DNA of 64,000 nucleotides from Paraburkholderia phenazinium. GTDB lineage: Bacteria; Pseudomonadota; Gammaproteobacteria; Burkholderiales; Burkholderiaceae. The position numbers were made by a program, and so were the translations under genes. The stretch lies in contig NZ_FNCJ01000001.1 of NCBI RefSeq assembly GCF_900100735.1, forward strand, positions 496,001 through 560,000, read 5' to 3'. This document shows, piece after piece, positions 55,884 through 64,000 of this stretch; position 1 is the first letter of the stretch; each line of letters starts with the position of its first letter. Under the pieces are notes generated by a model that was given only the letters and a program-made list of their open reading frames with translations, searched no databases and was not told the DNA's origin.

Positions 55884-56309
55884 TCAGGCTGCGTTCTTGA
55901 CCTGCGCCGTGGACAACCCAAACTGGCGGGCGATCGACGCCAGACGTTCCTGCCATTCCCACGTGCCGAACACGTCATGCACGTTTTGCAGGCAGCTAAG
56001 CAGCTCGACAGTGGCCGGATCGTAGATATTGATGCGGGCGCGCAGCAGGGCTTTCTTCAGCGCGGCGATTCCGACATCCATGTAGGCGGGCACTTCGGCC
56101 GGCGTCTTGCCGATGTAACGCACCGGAACGCCTTCCATCGCCGTCATATAGTCGCGCGGCTTGATGAAGCTGCCGACCGGGCAGCCGCCGCAGTAACCCC
56201 GATAGGCGCCGCCGCCGCGTGGCAGGAGGGCGGCACGCCCCTGGCTGTCGAGATGGCTGACGGCCCGATCGAATATCTCCTGATGGGTCAGGAAGTTTTG
56301 ATTTTTCAT
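55884..56309 (-). CDS. DUF5069-like protein of unknown function
   Basis: This 141-residue protein starts at ATG 56309 behind GGGGAGA. A C-x2-C pair (G-Y-C-G-G-C-P) and I-K-P-R-D-Y are seen early. A helical C-terminal half follows, including A-A-L-K-K-A-L-L-R-A-R-I-N-I and W-E-W-Q-E-R-L-A-S-I. The family assignment rests on general resemblance. There is no operon partner. Confidence 0.65.
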   Translation of the reverse strand: MKNQNFLTHQEIFDRAVSHLDSQGRAALLPRGGGAYRGYCGGCPVGSFIKPRDYMTAMEGVPVRYIGKTPAEVPAYMDVGIAALKKALLRARINIYDPATVELLSCLQNVHDVFGTWEWQERLASIARQFGLSTAQVKNAA

Positions 56310-56654
56310 GGTGCTTCTCCCCTGCGCCGTGCGTGCAGTGGTCCTTTCATGGTTATTCGAGTGCATCGGCTGTCCCTTCAATCGTTATAACGACTGAAGG
56401 CGGTAAAAACGTAGCAGTGCCTTTGCGCAGCGCGCAATTTTGACATGTTAAAGCGGCGCCTGCAGCCGGCTTGCCTCCGGCAAAGCCAAGCTGGATAAGG
56501 CCTCCGCCTGACGATGCAGGCTCGCTCGGGATTTTCCCGCAGACGCCGAATTTCAGCTCCGAAGTGTGGCAAAAACTACACGCGGCCGGCCGGCGTTTTG
56601 CCGCCTGGTTTCGCGACCCGCTTCGTCGCCTGGTCAGCCGCCGCTCGCTCAGCG

Positions 56655-56703
56655 GCTCGCTCAACCACCGCTCAACCCGCCGCTCAACCAACCGCTCAAC
56701 CAA
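56655..56703 (-). repeat. 12-bp tandem repeat at the end of tag
   Basis: Units containing CCGCTCAACC on the plus strand repeat every 12 bp for about four copies, beginning inside the last codons of tag. Because the period is a multiple of three, each unit brings a new in-frame TGA. Confidence 0.75.
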
Positions 56704-57292
56704 CCTTCCGGTTGCGGCCCTTTTTCCCGAGCGAGGCGCAGCGCGCACGGCAGTCGCAGTCGGTCTGGTGGTCGTTCACCATCCCCACCGCCTGCATGAA
56801 CGCGTAGCAGATCGTGCTTCCGACGAACTTGCAGCCGTAGCCCTTGAGCCCTTTGCTGAGCGCGTCCGAGATATCGGTTGAGGCGGGTGCGTGCTGATAG
56901 GAGGTCCAGTCGTTCTGGATGGGTGTCTGGTCCACGAACGACCAGACGAAGTTGGCCAGCGACCCGTGGTCCTTCTGAATCTGCTGCACGGCGCGCGCGT
57001 TGGTGATGGCCGCTTCAATCTTGCCGCGATGGCGCACGATGGACTCGTCGAGTACGAGCGTATCCACGTGCTTCGGCGTGAAGCGGGCAACCTTGTCGAT
57101 CTCGAAGCCGGCGAAGGCCCGGCGGTAGCCGGCGCGCTTGTTCAGGATGGTCGACCACGACAGCCCCGCCTGCGCGCCCTCCAGCACGAGCAATTCGAAG
57201 AGGTGCTGGTCGTCGCGCGAGGGCACGCCCCACTCGGTGTCGTGATAGTGTGCGAGCGCTTCGCTCGATACCCAGCTGCATCTCTGTGTCAC
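56696..57292 (-). CDS. tag: DNA-3-methyladenine glycosylase I
   Basis: This 198-residue Tag enzyme removes 3-methyladenine from DNA. It has the zinc-site N-terminus (R-C-S-W) and the E-W-G-V-P motif. F-E-L-L-V-L-E-G-A-Q-A-G-L-S-W and the C-terminal H-Q-x-D-C-D-C zinc ligands are also present. The last residues (K-V-G) are encoded by the first unit of the 12-bp tandem repeat. Confidence 0.95.
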   Translation of the reverse strand: MTQRCSWVSSEALAHYHDTEWGVPSRDDQHLFELLVLEGAQAGLSWSTILNKRAGYRRAFAGFEIDKVARFTPKHVDTLVLDESIVRHRGKIEAAITNARAVQQIQKDHGSLANFVWSFVDQTPIQNDWTSYQHAPASTDISDALSKGLKGYGCKFVGSTICYAFMQAVGMVNDHQTDCDCRARCASLGKKGRNRKVG

Positions 57293-57452
57293 GTTCCGGC
57301 TCCTGCGTGGTCATGTGTGAAGAAGGCCCGGTTCGTCCGGGCTTTGCCAGCATATCGGAACGCTCGTCGGCCGCAACTAGGCCGTTCGGCCAGTTGCCGG
57401 ATCGAAACGGACCTGCCACGCTATGCGGCAACTCTCTACTTACTGTTCCCCG

Positions 57453-58352
57453 ATGAATACAGACCTCTTTCTGATCGGCATCGACGGCGGCGGCACCGGC
57501 ACCCGCGTCGTGCTCGGCGACGCGCACGGCCGCGAACTGGCGCAGGCGGCGAGCGGTCCGTCCGGACTTGGCCTTGGCGTCGAGCGGGCGTGGCAGGCCA
57601 TTCAGGCCGGTTGCAGCGAAGCCTTCAGGCTGGCCGGCATGGTCAACGCTGTGCCGCCATGGGAGCGTTGCGTGCTCGGTTGCGGACTGGCCGGGGTCAA
57701 CAACCGCGACTGGCTCGCCGCGTTTCGGGAGCAGGCACCCCGGCTGGCGGGGCTCGCCGTGGAGAGCGACGCCTACACGACGCTGCTCGGTGCGCACGGC
57801 GGCGCTCACGGGGTGATCGTGGCGCTAGGCACCGGCAGCATCGCGGCGGCCGCGGACGGCGAGGGGGAATGCCGGATCGCCGGCGGTTTTGGCTTTCCGT
57901 CTGGCGACGAGGCCAGCGGCGCCTGGTTCGGCCTGCGGGCGATCGTGCACGCACAGCAGGCGCTCGATGGCCGCGCTCCGCTCGACGCGTTGGCCAAGGC
58001 CTTGCTCGAGCGGGTAGGTGCACAGGACCGCGACAGCCTGGTCGTGTGGCTGTGCTCGGCCAATCAGACTGCTTACGCGAGCCTCGCGCCGATCGTCCTC
58101 GCGCACGCCAGCCATCCGTTCGCCGCGCACCTGCTCGCCAAAGCCGGTGGGGAAGTCGGCAAGTTAATCGAGGCCCTCGATCCGTCGACGCAGTTGCCGG
58201 TCGCCCTGTGCGGCGGTCTCGGCGGGCCGCTGCGCGACTATGTTCCGCAACGGTTTCAGGCGCGACTGCGCGCGCCGCTGGCCGATTCCGCGCACGGCGC
58301 GTTGCAACTGGCGCAGCAGGAGGCGGCGCGGCTCGGCTTGATATCGGCTTGA
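57453..58352 (+). CDS. BadF/BadG/BcrA/BcrD-type ATPase, N-acetylglucosamine-kinase-like
   Basis: The ATG at 57453 starts 299 residues; an upstream ATG lacks support. The ASKHA-fold phosphate motif G-I-D-G-G-G-T-G-T-R, the adenosine motif A-L-G-T-G-S-I-A and the D-E-A-S-G-A segment are present. Single-domain members of this family are mostly sugar kinases (N-acetylglucosamine or glucosamine). The tail G-L-G-G-P-L belongs to the second ATP-binding half. It is followed by the Cof-type phosphatase on the same strand. Confidence 0.85.
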   Translation: MNTDLFLIGIDGGGTGTRVVLGDAHGRELAQAASGPSGLGLGVERAWQAIQAGCSEAFRLAGMVNAVPPWERCVLGCGLAGVNNRDWLAAFREQAPRLAGLAVESDAYTTLLGAHGGAHGVIVALGTGSIAAAADGEGECRIAGGFGFPSGDEASGAWFGLRAIVHAQQALDGRAPLDALAKALLERVGAQDRDSLVVWLCSANQTAYASLAPIVLAHASHPFAAHLLAKAGGEVGKLIEALDPSTQLPVALCGGLGGPLRDYVPQRFQARLRAPLADSAHGALQLAQQEAARLGLISA

Positions 58353-58420
58353 AAGCCCCGAAGCGGAAACCCCTGGCGACGTTAAAATACGGCCTTTGAC
58401 GCTGCCGGGCTGCCCACACC

Positions 58421-59242
58421 ATGTACAAAGTCATCGCCACCGATCTCGACGGCACCTTGCTCAACGGCGACCATCAGGTCGATCCGTTCACCGTCGCCAC
58501 GGTGCGCCGGCTCGAAGCAGAAGGGCTGCGATTCATCATCGCGACCGGCCGGCACTACCGCGACGTGGCGGGCATTCGCGATCTGCTGGGCGTGCGCGCC
58601 TACCTGATCACCTCGAACGGCGCACGCGTGCATGCGCCTGACGACACCATGATCTACGCCGACGATTTGCCGCCCGCGGCCGTGCATCGCCTCGTGCGGC
58701 CGGAAATCACCGGCGCGCATGGCCGGGTGATCGTCAACCTGTTTGCCGATCAGGAATGGCTGATCGACCGGCATGCGCCGGAACTTCTGCGCCTGCATCA
58801 GGATTCGGGCTTTTGCTACGAGGTGACGGACTTGCGGCAGCACGACGGCGCCGGCATTGCGAAGGCCTTATATATCGGCGAACCCGCCGATCTGGCGCCG
58901 GTCGCGGCGAACCTGCAACGCGAGTTCGGCGATGCGCTATACGTCACCTACTCGCTGCCGGACTGCCTGGAGGTGATGACCTCGAACGTCTCGAAGGGCC
59001 GCGCGCTGAAGTTCGTGCTGGACCGGCTGGGTGTCGAGACTGCCCGTTGCGTCGCCTTCGGCGACAACATGAACGATATCGACCTGCTCGAAACCGCCGG
59101 CCATCCGTTCATGATGAACAACGCCAATCCTGATCTGATCAAGCGTTTGCCGCACGTGCCGCGCATCGGCAACAACTTTGAAGCGGGCGTCGCGCATCAT
59201 CTGCGCAAGCTGTTCGCACTGGACGACGAACTCGCGTCCTGA
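58421..59242 (+). CDS. Cof-type HAD phosphatase
   Basis: This 273-residue Cof/YidA-class hydrolase has motif I D-L-D-G-T-L-L at the N-terminus and motif IV F-G-D-N-M-N-D near residue 209. These enzymes dephosphorylate sugar phosphates or cofactors such as FMN; the substrate here is open. It lies 68 bp after the BadF-type kinase. Confidence 0.9.
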   Translation: MYKVIATDLDGTLLNGDHQVDPFTVATVRRLEAEGLRFIIATGRHYRDVAGIRDLLGVRAYLITSNGARVHAPDDTMIYADDLPPAAVHRLVRPEITGAHGRVIVNLFADQEWLIDRHAPELLRLHQDSGFCYEVTDLRQHDGAGIAKALYIGEPADLAPVAANLQREFGDALYVTYSLPDCLEVMTSNVSKGRALKFVLDRLGVETARCVAFGDNMNDIDLLETAGHPFMMNNANPDLIKRLPHVPRIGNNFEAGVAHHLRKLFALDDELAS

Positions 59243-59284
59243 CGCGCCAGTAATAGCCTGAGCCGCCGTCTACTGAACCGCTGC

Positions 59285-59959
59285 CTACTGTGCCGCGCCG
59301 GAAGCCGCGGCCGGCGGCAGCGCCGCGCATGGGCAATCCGCCGAACGGCCGTTCAGGCCTTCCTCGCTGTGCTCGAACGTCGCGCGTGGCGTGCCGCCCC
59401 GCCAGTCGAGCTTGACGATATAAATGCTGTCGAAGTCGTCGCTATGCCACTTCGGTACGTCGCCGGCGTGGCCGCCGTGGGTGCTGACGATCTGCCGCAC
59501 CAGTTCTTCGATCTGCTTGTGCTCCCATGCCACTACCACCAGCTTGTTGCGATACGCCGGATCGAGTAACGCGCTGCCGAGCTTGTCGATCTGTGCATAG
59601 CCGTATGGCGTTTGCACCGGCATCTGGAACTGGATGGCGGTCGGTTCGATGGTCGCCAGCGGGCGCACATAGTAATAAGGCTTGCCGCCGTCGTTCTTCT
59701 GCTGGCCGGGATCGGGCGCGAAGATCGCATCGGGCTTGCCGAATTTGGCAGAGATGACTGCCGGCAGCGCCAGCGAGCGGTTGAGCCCCTGACAATCGAG
59801 TTGGCCGAAGCCCTGGGCCGGCTTCTCGCCGTGACGGACGAACACCAGGGTCTCGACCTGGCTGTCGGCCGCTTGCGCCGGGGCGGACAGCATGGCGCCG
59901 CCGCACGATGCGGCGAGCCAGAGCACGACGCCGTGCAGGTATCGGCGGGAACGGATCAT
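59285..59959 (-). CDS. Exported histidine phosphatase family protein
   Basis: This 224-residue protein has a signal peptide ending A-Q-A. The catalytic motif is F-V-R-H-G-E-K-P, with a second histidine in A-W-E-H-K-Q. This is the phosphoglycerate-mutase-like histidine phosphatase fold. The product goes to the periplasm, and the substrate is unknown. Confidence 0.85.
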   Translation of the reverse strand: MIRSRRYLHGVVLWLAASCGGAMLSAPAQAADSQVETLVFVRHGEKPAQGFGQLDCQGLNRSLALPAVISAKFGKPDAIFAPDPGQQKNDGGKPYYYVRPLATIEPTAIQFQMPVQTPYGYAQIDKLGSALLDPAYRNKLVVVAWEHKQIEELVRQIVSTHGGHAGDVPKWHSDDFDSIYIVKLDWRGGTPRATFEHSEEGLNGRSADCPCAALPPAAASGAAQ

Positions 59960-60156
59960 CGGGAGCCTCTTTGCGAGCCGTGTGAAAGTCTGACGATTCT
60001 AGCAGTGGCCTGGCGCTTGACCGCGAATCGGCTGCACTGAATGCCAGGTCAAACGCAGAACCGCATACAAAGCCAGACGTGAAGCAAACCAGACGTGAAG
60101 CCAAACGCAAAGCGGGCGCCGCAGCGCCCGCTTTGCAGGGTGGGTCTCGCAGACCG

Positions 60157-60900
60157 TCAGTCGGCCAGCGCAGCGCGCGAGTCGAGCGGTTCGCGGCTTG
60201 CCGCGATAGCGGGATAGACCAGACCGGCGATCACCGCGCCGAGGATCGGGGCGACCCAGAACAGCCAGAGCTGGTCGACCGCCGCACCGCCGACGAACAG
60301 CGCCGGACCGGTGGAGCGCGCCGGGTTGACCGAGGTGTTCGTGACGGGAATCGAGATCAGATGGATCAGCGTCAGGCACAGGCCGATGGCGATTGGCGCG
60401 AAGCCGGCCGGCGCACGCTTGTCGGTCGAGCCGAGAATCACGAACAGGAAGAACGCCGTCATGACGACTTCGCAGATGAACGCGGCCATCAGCGAGTAGT
60501 GGCCGGGCGAACGGTCGCCGTAACCGTTGCTGGCGAAGCCGCTCGACACCAGGTCGAAGCCCGGCTTGCCGCTTGCGATCAGCGACAGCACGAAGGCGCC
60601 GAGCACCGCGCCGATCACCTGGGCGACGATGTACGGCACAAGGTCGCGCGCCGGGAAGCGGCCTGCGACGGTGAGCCCGACGCTCACAGCCGGATTCAGG
60701 TGGCAGCCCGAGATGTGGCCGATCGCATAGGCCATGGTCAGCACCGTAAGACCGAAAGCGAACGCAACGCCCACGAAACCGATGCCCAGCCCATGCACCG
60801 GGCCAGCGAAGTTAGCGGCGAGGACGGCGCTGCCGCAGCCCCCGAGGACGAGCCAGAAGGTGCCGAACAGCTCGGCAGCAAGGCGCTTTGACAACTGCAT
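60157..60900 (-). CDS. aqpZ: Aquaporin Z
   Basis: This 247-residue inner-membrane channel has six helices and two N-P-A half-helix motifs (H-L-N-P-A-V-S and N-P-A-R-S). The selectivity-filter region H-I-S-G-C-H has a His after a Cys, as in water-specific AqpZ. A short T-rich region (60901-60980) lies upstream. Confidence 0.93.
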   Translation of the reverse strand: MQLSKRLAAELFGTFWLVLGGCGSAVLAANFAGPVHGLGIGFVGVAFAFGLTVLTMAYAIGHISGCHLNPAVSVGLTVAGRFPARDLVPYIVAQVIGAVLGAFVLSLIASGKPGFDLVSSGFASNGYGDRSPGHYSLMAAFICEVVMTAFFLFVILGSTDKRAPAGFAPIAIGLCLTLIHLISIPVTNTSVNPARSTGPALFVGGAAVDQLWLFWVAPILGAVIAGLVYPAIAASREPLDSRAALAD

Positions 60901-61197
60901 GATGTGGAATCCTAAAAAGTTTGACTTGCTGGAGGCGGTGCAAGGGAAATTGAAGCACCCACCTTCGAGCGCAAAATTCTAAGGAAATATCGGCAAGTCA
61001 GGTGTCAAGAATTGTCAATCGTATGATGTGCGCATTGGATTATTTCGCGATAAAGCACGAACTCATTTAACAATTCACCAATCGATAATAAATTTATCAG
61101 ACGATATCGTGAATTGTGGGTATTACTGTCCATTGCGAAATTCGCTAATTGCAGCTAGTCTCCGAGACAATGTGTTCTACAAAAAGGGAGAACTGAA
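60901..61197. other. AT-rich regulatory region between aqpZ and the H-NS-like gene
   Basis: No gene is seen. The region is far below the genome average in G+C and has several short palindromes (TTCAC...GTGAA). It should carry both divergent promoters. GGGAGAACTGAA precedes the H-NS-like start. Confidence 0.5.
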
Positions 61198-61500
61198 ATG
61201 TCGCAATATGCTGAACTTAAGGCACAGATCGCCAAATTGCAGGCTCAAGCGGACGAAGCGCGGCGCACTGAACTCGACAATGTGATCGAGGAGATCCGCG
61301 GCAAGATCGCCGAGTACGGCTTGACTGCCCAGGATCTGGGCTTCGCGGTGGCCGCCCGGCGCGGACGCCCGCCCAAGAAGGCGCCGTTGCCGCCGAAGTA
61401 TCAGGATCCGAAGTCGGGTAATACCTGGAGTGGCCGCGGCAAGCCGCCCAAATGGATCGCCGGCAAGAACCGCGAGCGCTTTCTGATCGAACAGGTTTAG
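61198..61500 (+). CDS. H-NS-family nucleoid protein
   Basis: This 100-residue protein has an N-terminal coiled coil for dimerisation (about 1-45), a basic R-R-G-R-P-P-K-K segment and the C-terminal core W-S-G-R-G-K-P-P-K-W. Betaproteobacterial members such as BpH3 and Bph-type H-NS proteins silence AT-rich DNA. An AT-rich upstream region is consistent with autoregulation. It could affect the AT-rich flhD leader and the mobile relic in this window. Confidence 0.92.
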   Translation: MSQYAELKAQIAKLQAQADEARRTELDNVIEEIRGKIAEYGLTAQDLGFAVAARRGRPPKKAPLPPKYQDPKSGNTWSGRGKPPKWIAGKNRERFLIEQV

Positions 61501-61603
61501 TCGCGGCGGGCGCTTTTCGCCATGAAAGCTTCCTGAAGGTCGGCGCCATTCGGGAGGCTTAATCCTGGCAATATGTATCGAATTTGTGGCGGAATTGGCC
61601 GGT

Positions 61604-61633
61604 AAAAAAGCCACCTTTGAAAGGTGGCTTTTT
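61604..61633 (+). terminator. Terminator of the H-NS-like gene
   Basis: A 13-bp stem, AAAAAGCCACCTT / AAGGTGGCTTTTT with loop TGA, lies about 105 bp past the stop. The T run completes an intrinsic terminator, which could also work backwards. Confidence 0.9.
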
Positions 61634-61725
61634 AGCGGGTGGCCGGTTTATCTGCGCGGTTGCGCTCGCGCAAACGATTCACATGGCGTTTTTAGACGCA
61701 ATTAGGCGGATGCGGCATGGGACAT

Positions 61726-62820
61726 TTAGCCCATGGCCACGCGACGCAACAGCGGGCGGGCCTCTGCGGGGCGGCCTTCCGCGGGGCGGCCTTCCGCTTC
61801 GATCAGCGCGGTATACCCATCCAGATAATTCTGCGCCATGGTCTTCGCGCTAAAGCGGCGTTCGAACTGGGCGCGGATTTCCGTGCGCGACAGCTCGTCC
61901 AGTCGCTGCAGCGCTGCTACCGCGCCCTGCACGTCCTCGACCACGAAACCCGTCACGCCGTGATCGATCACCTCGGGTACCGAGCCGCGGTTGAAGGCAA
62001 TCACCGGCGTGCCGCAGGCCATCGATTCGATCATCACGAGCCCGAACGGCTCCGACCAGTCGATCGGGAACAGCAGCGCCTTCGCCCCCGAGAGGAACTC
62101 CGGCTTCTGCGCTTCGTTGATCTCGCCGACGAATTCGACGTGCGCCTGCGATAGCAGCGGCTCGATCTCCGTCTTGAAGTATTCCTGGTCGACCTTGTCC
62201 ACCTTGGCGGCGATCTTCAGCGGCAGACCGCTTTGCGCAGCGATCCTGATGGCTGTATCGACGCGCTTCTCCGGACAGATACGGCCGAGGAACGCCAGAT
62301 ATTCGGGCTTCTTGTGCGGCTGCGGCGTGAGCAACTGCCCGGGCAGGCCGTGGTAAATCGTGTTGAGCCAGTTGGCCTGCTTGAGCGGCAGGCGCTGCGA
62401 GTCGGAGATCGACACCACCGGCGCTTGCGAGAACGTGTCGAAGATCGGTTGCAGTTCGGGCAGATCCAGACGCCCGTGCAGCGTGGTGACGAACGGCGTG
62501 TCGAGCGTGGAGAACAGCGGGAAGGGCAGGTAGTCGAGGTGGAAGTGCAGCACGTCGAATTCGTGAGCGACGCTGCGCACCTTTTCCAGCAGCAGGACGT
62601 GCGGCGCCATCGCGTCGCGTACCGTCGGGTCGAGACGCAGCGCGCGCGGCCAGGAGGCCTCGAGTTTGGCCGAGGTCACGGAGTCGCCGCTGGCGAACAA
62701 CGTCACGTCGTGGCCGAGCTCGACCAGCGCCTCCGTCAGGTAGGACACCACCCGTTCGGTGCCGCCGTAGAACTTCGGCGGTACGGCTTCGTATAAAGGC
62801 GCAATTTGTGCGATTCGCAT
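61726..62820 (-). CDS. Glycosyltransferase family 4 protein
   Basis: This 364-residue protein starts at M-R-I-A-Q-I-A-P (ATG 62820) behind GGGAG. The GT-B fold has Y-G-G-T-E-R-V in the N-terminal half, L-G-R-I-C-P-E-K-R in the middle and the donor-site E-P-F-G-L-V-M-I-E-S-M-A. It transfers a nucleotide-activated sugar to an unknown acceptor. Its C-terminus carries short Arg-Pro-Ala-Glu repeats. It is not near other glycan genes. Confidence 0.9.
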   Translation of the reverse strand: MRIAQIAPLYEAVPPKFYGGTERVVSYLTEALVELGHDVTLFASGDSVTSAKLEASWPRALRLDPTVRDAMAPHVLLLEKVRSVAHEFDVLHFHLDYLPFPLFSTLDTPFVTTLHGRLDLPELQPIFDTFSQAPVVSISDSQRLPLKQANWLNTIYHGLPGQLLTPQPHKKPEYLAFLGRICPEKRVDTAIRIAAQSGLPLKIAAKVDKVDQEYFKTEIEPLLSQAHVEFVGEINEAQKPEFLSGAKALLFPIDWSEPFGLVMIESMACGTPVIAFNRGSVPEVIDHGVTGFVVEDVQGAVAALQRLDELSRTEIRAQFERRFSAKTMAQNYLDGYTALIEAEGRPAEGRPAEARPLLRRVAMG

Positions 62821-63488
62821 GCGTACTCTCCCATGCAACATAGTTGCTGTTCATTACGGCTTCGCACAACGGCGCTCGGGTCGAGCGAGGGCGAAGGCCT
62901 TGCGGACGATAGGGCGCGGTAGGCCGCCGCCCGGCGGTAACCCGAGCTGTACCGGGTTATCCCTTAACGCCATTATCGGGATCGCACGGTGCAATTCGAG
63001 TTATTTTTCAAACACTTAATGTTGTTACAGCGCGATACACGCCGTGTAACAGGTCGCAGCGGCCGCCGGACAGCTGACAGGTCACCCCTCAGCAAGCGCC
63101 GTGCCGCGTCAGACGGGGGGGCGGCCGCTAAGCGATTCAATGCAGTGCGCATAGCCAGGGTTTGTTGCAGTAGCGTGAAAAACATCTATAATTCGGCCGC
63201 ACCGGTGAAAGGTGCGTAAAATAGATTGCGATCACGCACCGATCGATCCCCAAAAAGCATCACCCAATCTTTCATCTCCCTTTCGACCTGTGTTTTGTAG
63301 GAAAAATTCCTACAGAATATATGGAGCATTCCGTCATCAAGACGGGGTGTCTGTCCGATTTCCGTTCGCTTCCCCTTTCGACACAATGCTGGCAAGACCA
63401 TAAACGGGCCGTTCGTGCGGATGTAGTGCGCGCGTTCGAGCAAACGTTTCCGTAACGGCCTGACCAGCCAGATCGACTCGGGGGAATC
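62821..63488 (+). promoter_or_regulatory. Long flhDC promoter and leader region
   Basis: TTGCAG (63165-63170) and TATAAT (63187-63192), spaced by 16 bp, form a clear sigma-70 promoter. The leader to flhD would be about 290 nt. It contains a GCACC / GGTGC hairpin near 63199-63215. A perfect palindrome, TGTAGGAA-AAA-TTCCTACA, lies at 63296-63314. The part between 62821 and 63160 holds no gene. Confidence 0.65.
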
Positions 63489-63809
63489 ATGAGCACCACT
63501 AGTGAAATGCTCAACGAGATAAGAGAAGTGAACCTTTCTTATCTCTTACTCGCTCAGCGTCTGCTGCGTGAAGATAAGCCCATGGGCATGTTCCGCATGG
63601 GCATTTCGGATCAGCTGGCCGACGTGATTGCGAATCTGTCCTTGGCGCAGACCGTCAAGCTGGCTGCGTCCAGCCAGGTTCTATGCCGCTTTCGCTTCGA
63701 CGACCACGCTGTCCTCTCGGCACTTGCCGACAAGGGCAAGACCAGCGCCATTGCTCAGGCGCATTCCGCGATCCTGATGGCTAGCCAGCCCGTCGAGCAG
63801 GTCGGTTGA
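63489..63809 (+). CDS. flhD: Flagellar transcriptional regulator FlhD
   Basis: This 106-residue protein reads M-S-T-T-S-E-M-L-N-E-I-R-E-V-N-L-S-Y-L-L-L-A-Q-R-L-L and later F-R-M-G-I-S-D, the conserved helix of FlhD. With FlhC it forms the D4C2 master activator of class 2 flagellar genes. It is followed by flhC after 60 bp. Confidence 0.95.
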   Translation: MSTTSEMLNEIREVNLSYLLLAQRLLREDKPMGMFRMGISDQLADVIANLSLAQTVKLAASSQVLCRFRFDDHAVLSALADKGKTSAIAQAHSAILMASQPVEQVG

Positions 63810-63869
63810 TGCCGGCACTCCACGGCAGCAAAACCGACCCGCAACACCAGGACGCGAGAAGCCGAGCGG

Positions 63870-64000
63870 ATGGCCACTAAAAGTGTAGTAACCGAAGTCA
63901 GGGAAATTACCCTGGCGATCGAGCTGATCGAACTCGGCGCGCGTTTGCAGTTGCTCGAGGCCGAAACCAGCCTGTCACGCGACCGGCTCATCAAGCTGTA
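63870..64000 (+). CDS. flhC: Flagellar transcriptional regulator FlhC, N-terminal part
   Basis: The gene begins at ATG 63870 and runs off the window. The 43 visible residues have [18 protein letters not shown], the N-terminus of FlhC. The zinc-binding cysteines lie outside. Confidence 0.93.
   Translation, partial: MATKSVVTEVREITLAIELIELGARLQLLEAETSLSRDRLIKL

Overview
The window looks like a chromosomal segment of a motile betaproteobacterium of the Burkholderiaceae, most probably Paraburkholderia. The reasons are the high G+C with strong third-position bias, flhDC-type flagellar control, a short H-NS-family protein with a W-S-G-R-G-x-P-P-x-W core, Burkholderia-type intergenic palindromes, and the gene order gcvT-gcvH-gcvP near sdaA. 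The genus is my inference; no database was searched.

Layout. Positions 1-2446 hold the 3' part of putA (the window opens on the catalytic Cys codon of its aldehyde dehydrogenase domain) and a periplasmic amino-acid-binding protein. Positions 2447-3313 are a small accessory patch: an intergenic repeat and a small CxxC protein behind an operator-rich promoter. Positions 3443-13000 carry a TPP enzyme, sdaA, an alginate-lyase-family protein and the glycine cleavage operon behind a tandem glycine riboswitch. Positions 13139-18797 hold a lipoprotein, REP-like palindromes, a sugar dehydrogenase, rep, an NTF2-like protein and a membrane dihaem cytochrome c. Positions 19075-21840 are a mobile-element relic at a tRNA-Arg(CCG) gene: a large serine recombinase whose frame runs through the tRNA, plus remnants of a second recombinase and of a TIGR04255-type gene. 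Positions 22691-27891 encode a complete branched-chain 2-oxoacid dehydrogenase operon. Positions 28006-35811 hold a HAD-type lipoprotein and a five-gene run of exported proteins (three predicted beta-barrels and two DUF1254/DUF1214 proteins).

Positions 35908-53958 are the most interesting part: a nucleotide-sugar and glycan-tailoring cluster running into the flagellar filament genes fliT, fliD and fliC. It has CDP-glucose synthesis (rfbF), 4,6-dehydration (rfbG), a cupin epimerase, a C-methyltransferase, a DegT aminotransferase with a NeuD/PglD-like acyltransferase, a 2-oxoglutarate-dioxygenase-like protein, two TylF/CmcI-type methyltransferases, a small glycosyltransferase, a large protein of unknown function and a TPR-GT41 (OGT-like) protein glycosyltransferase. 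The simplest reading is an O-glycosylation system for flagellin that uses an unusual CDP-linked 6-deoxy sugar. The acyltransferase and aminotransferase genes converge and share a near-identical promoter region, and a related motif lies just upstream of the fliC sigma-28 promoter.

Positions 54239-62820 are housekeeping and accessory genes: aldo/keto reductase, rpsU, a DUF5069-like protein, tag, a BadF-type kinase, a Cof-type phosphatase, a histidine phosphatase, aqpZ, an H-NS-like protein and a GT4 glycosyltransferase. The window ends in flhD and the start of flhC, the flagellar master regulator, behind a long leader that contains an RcsB-box-like palindrome.
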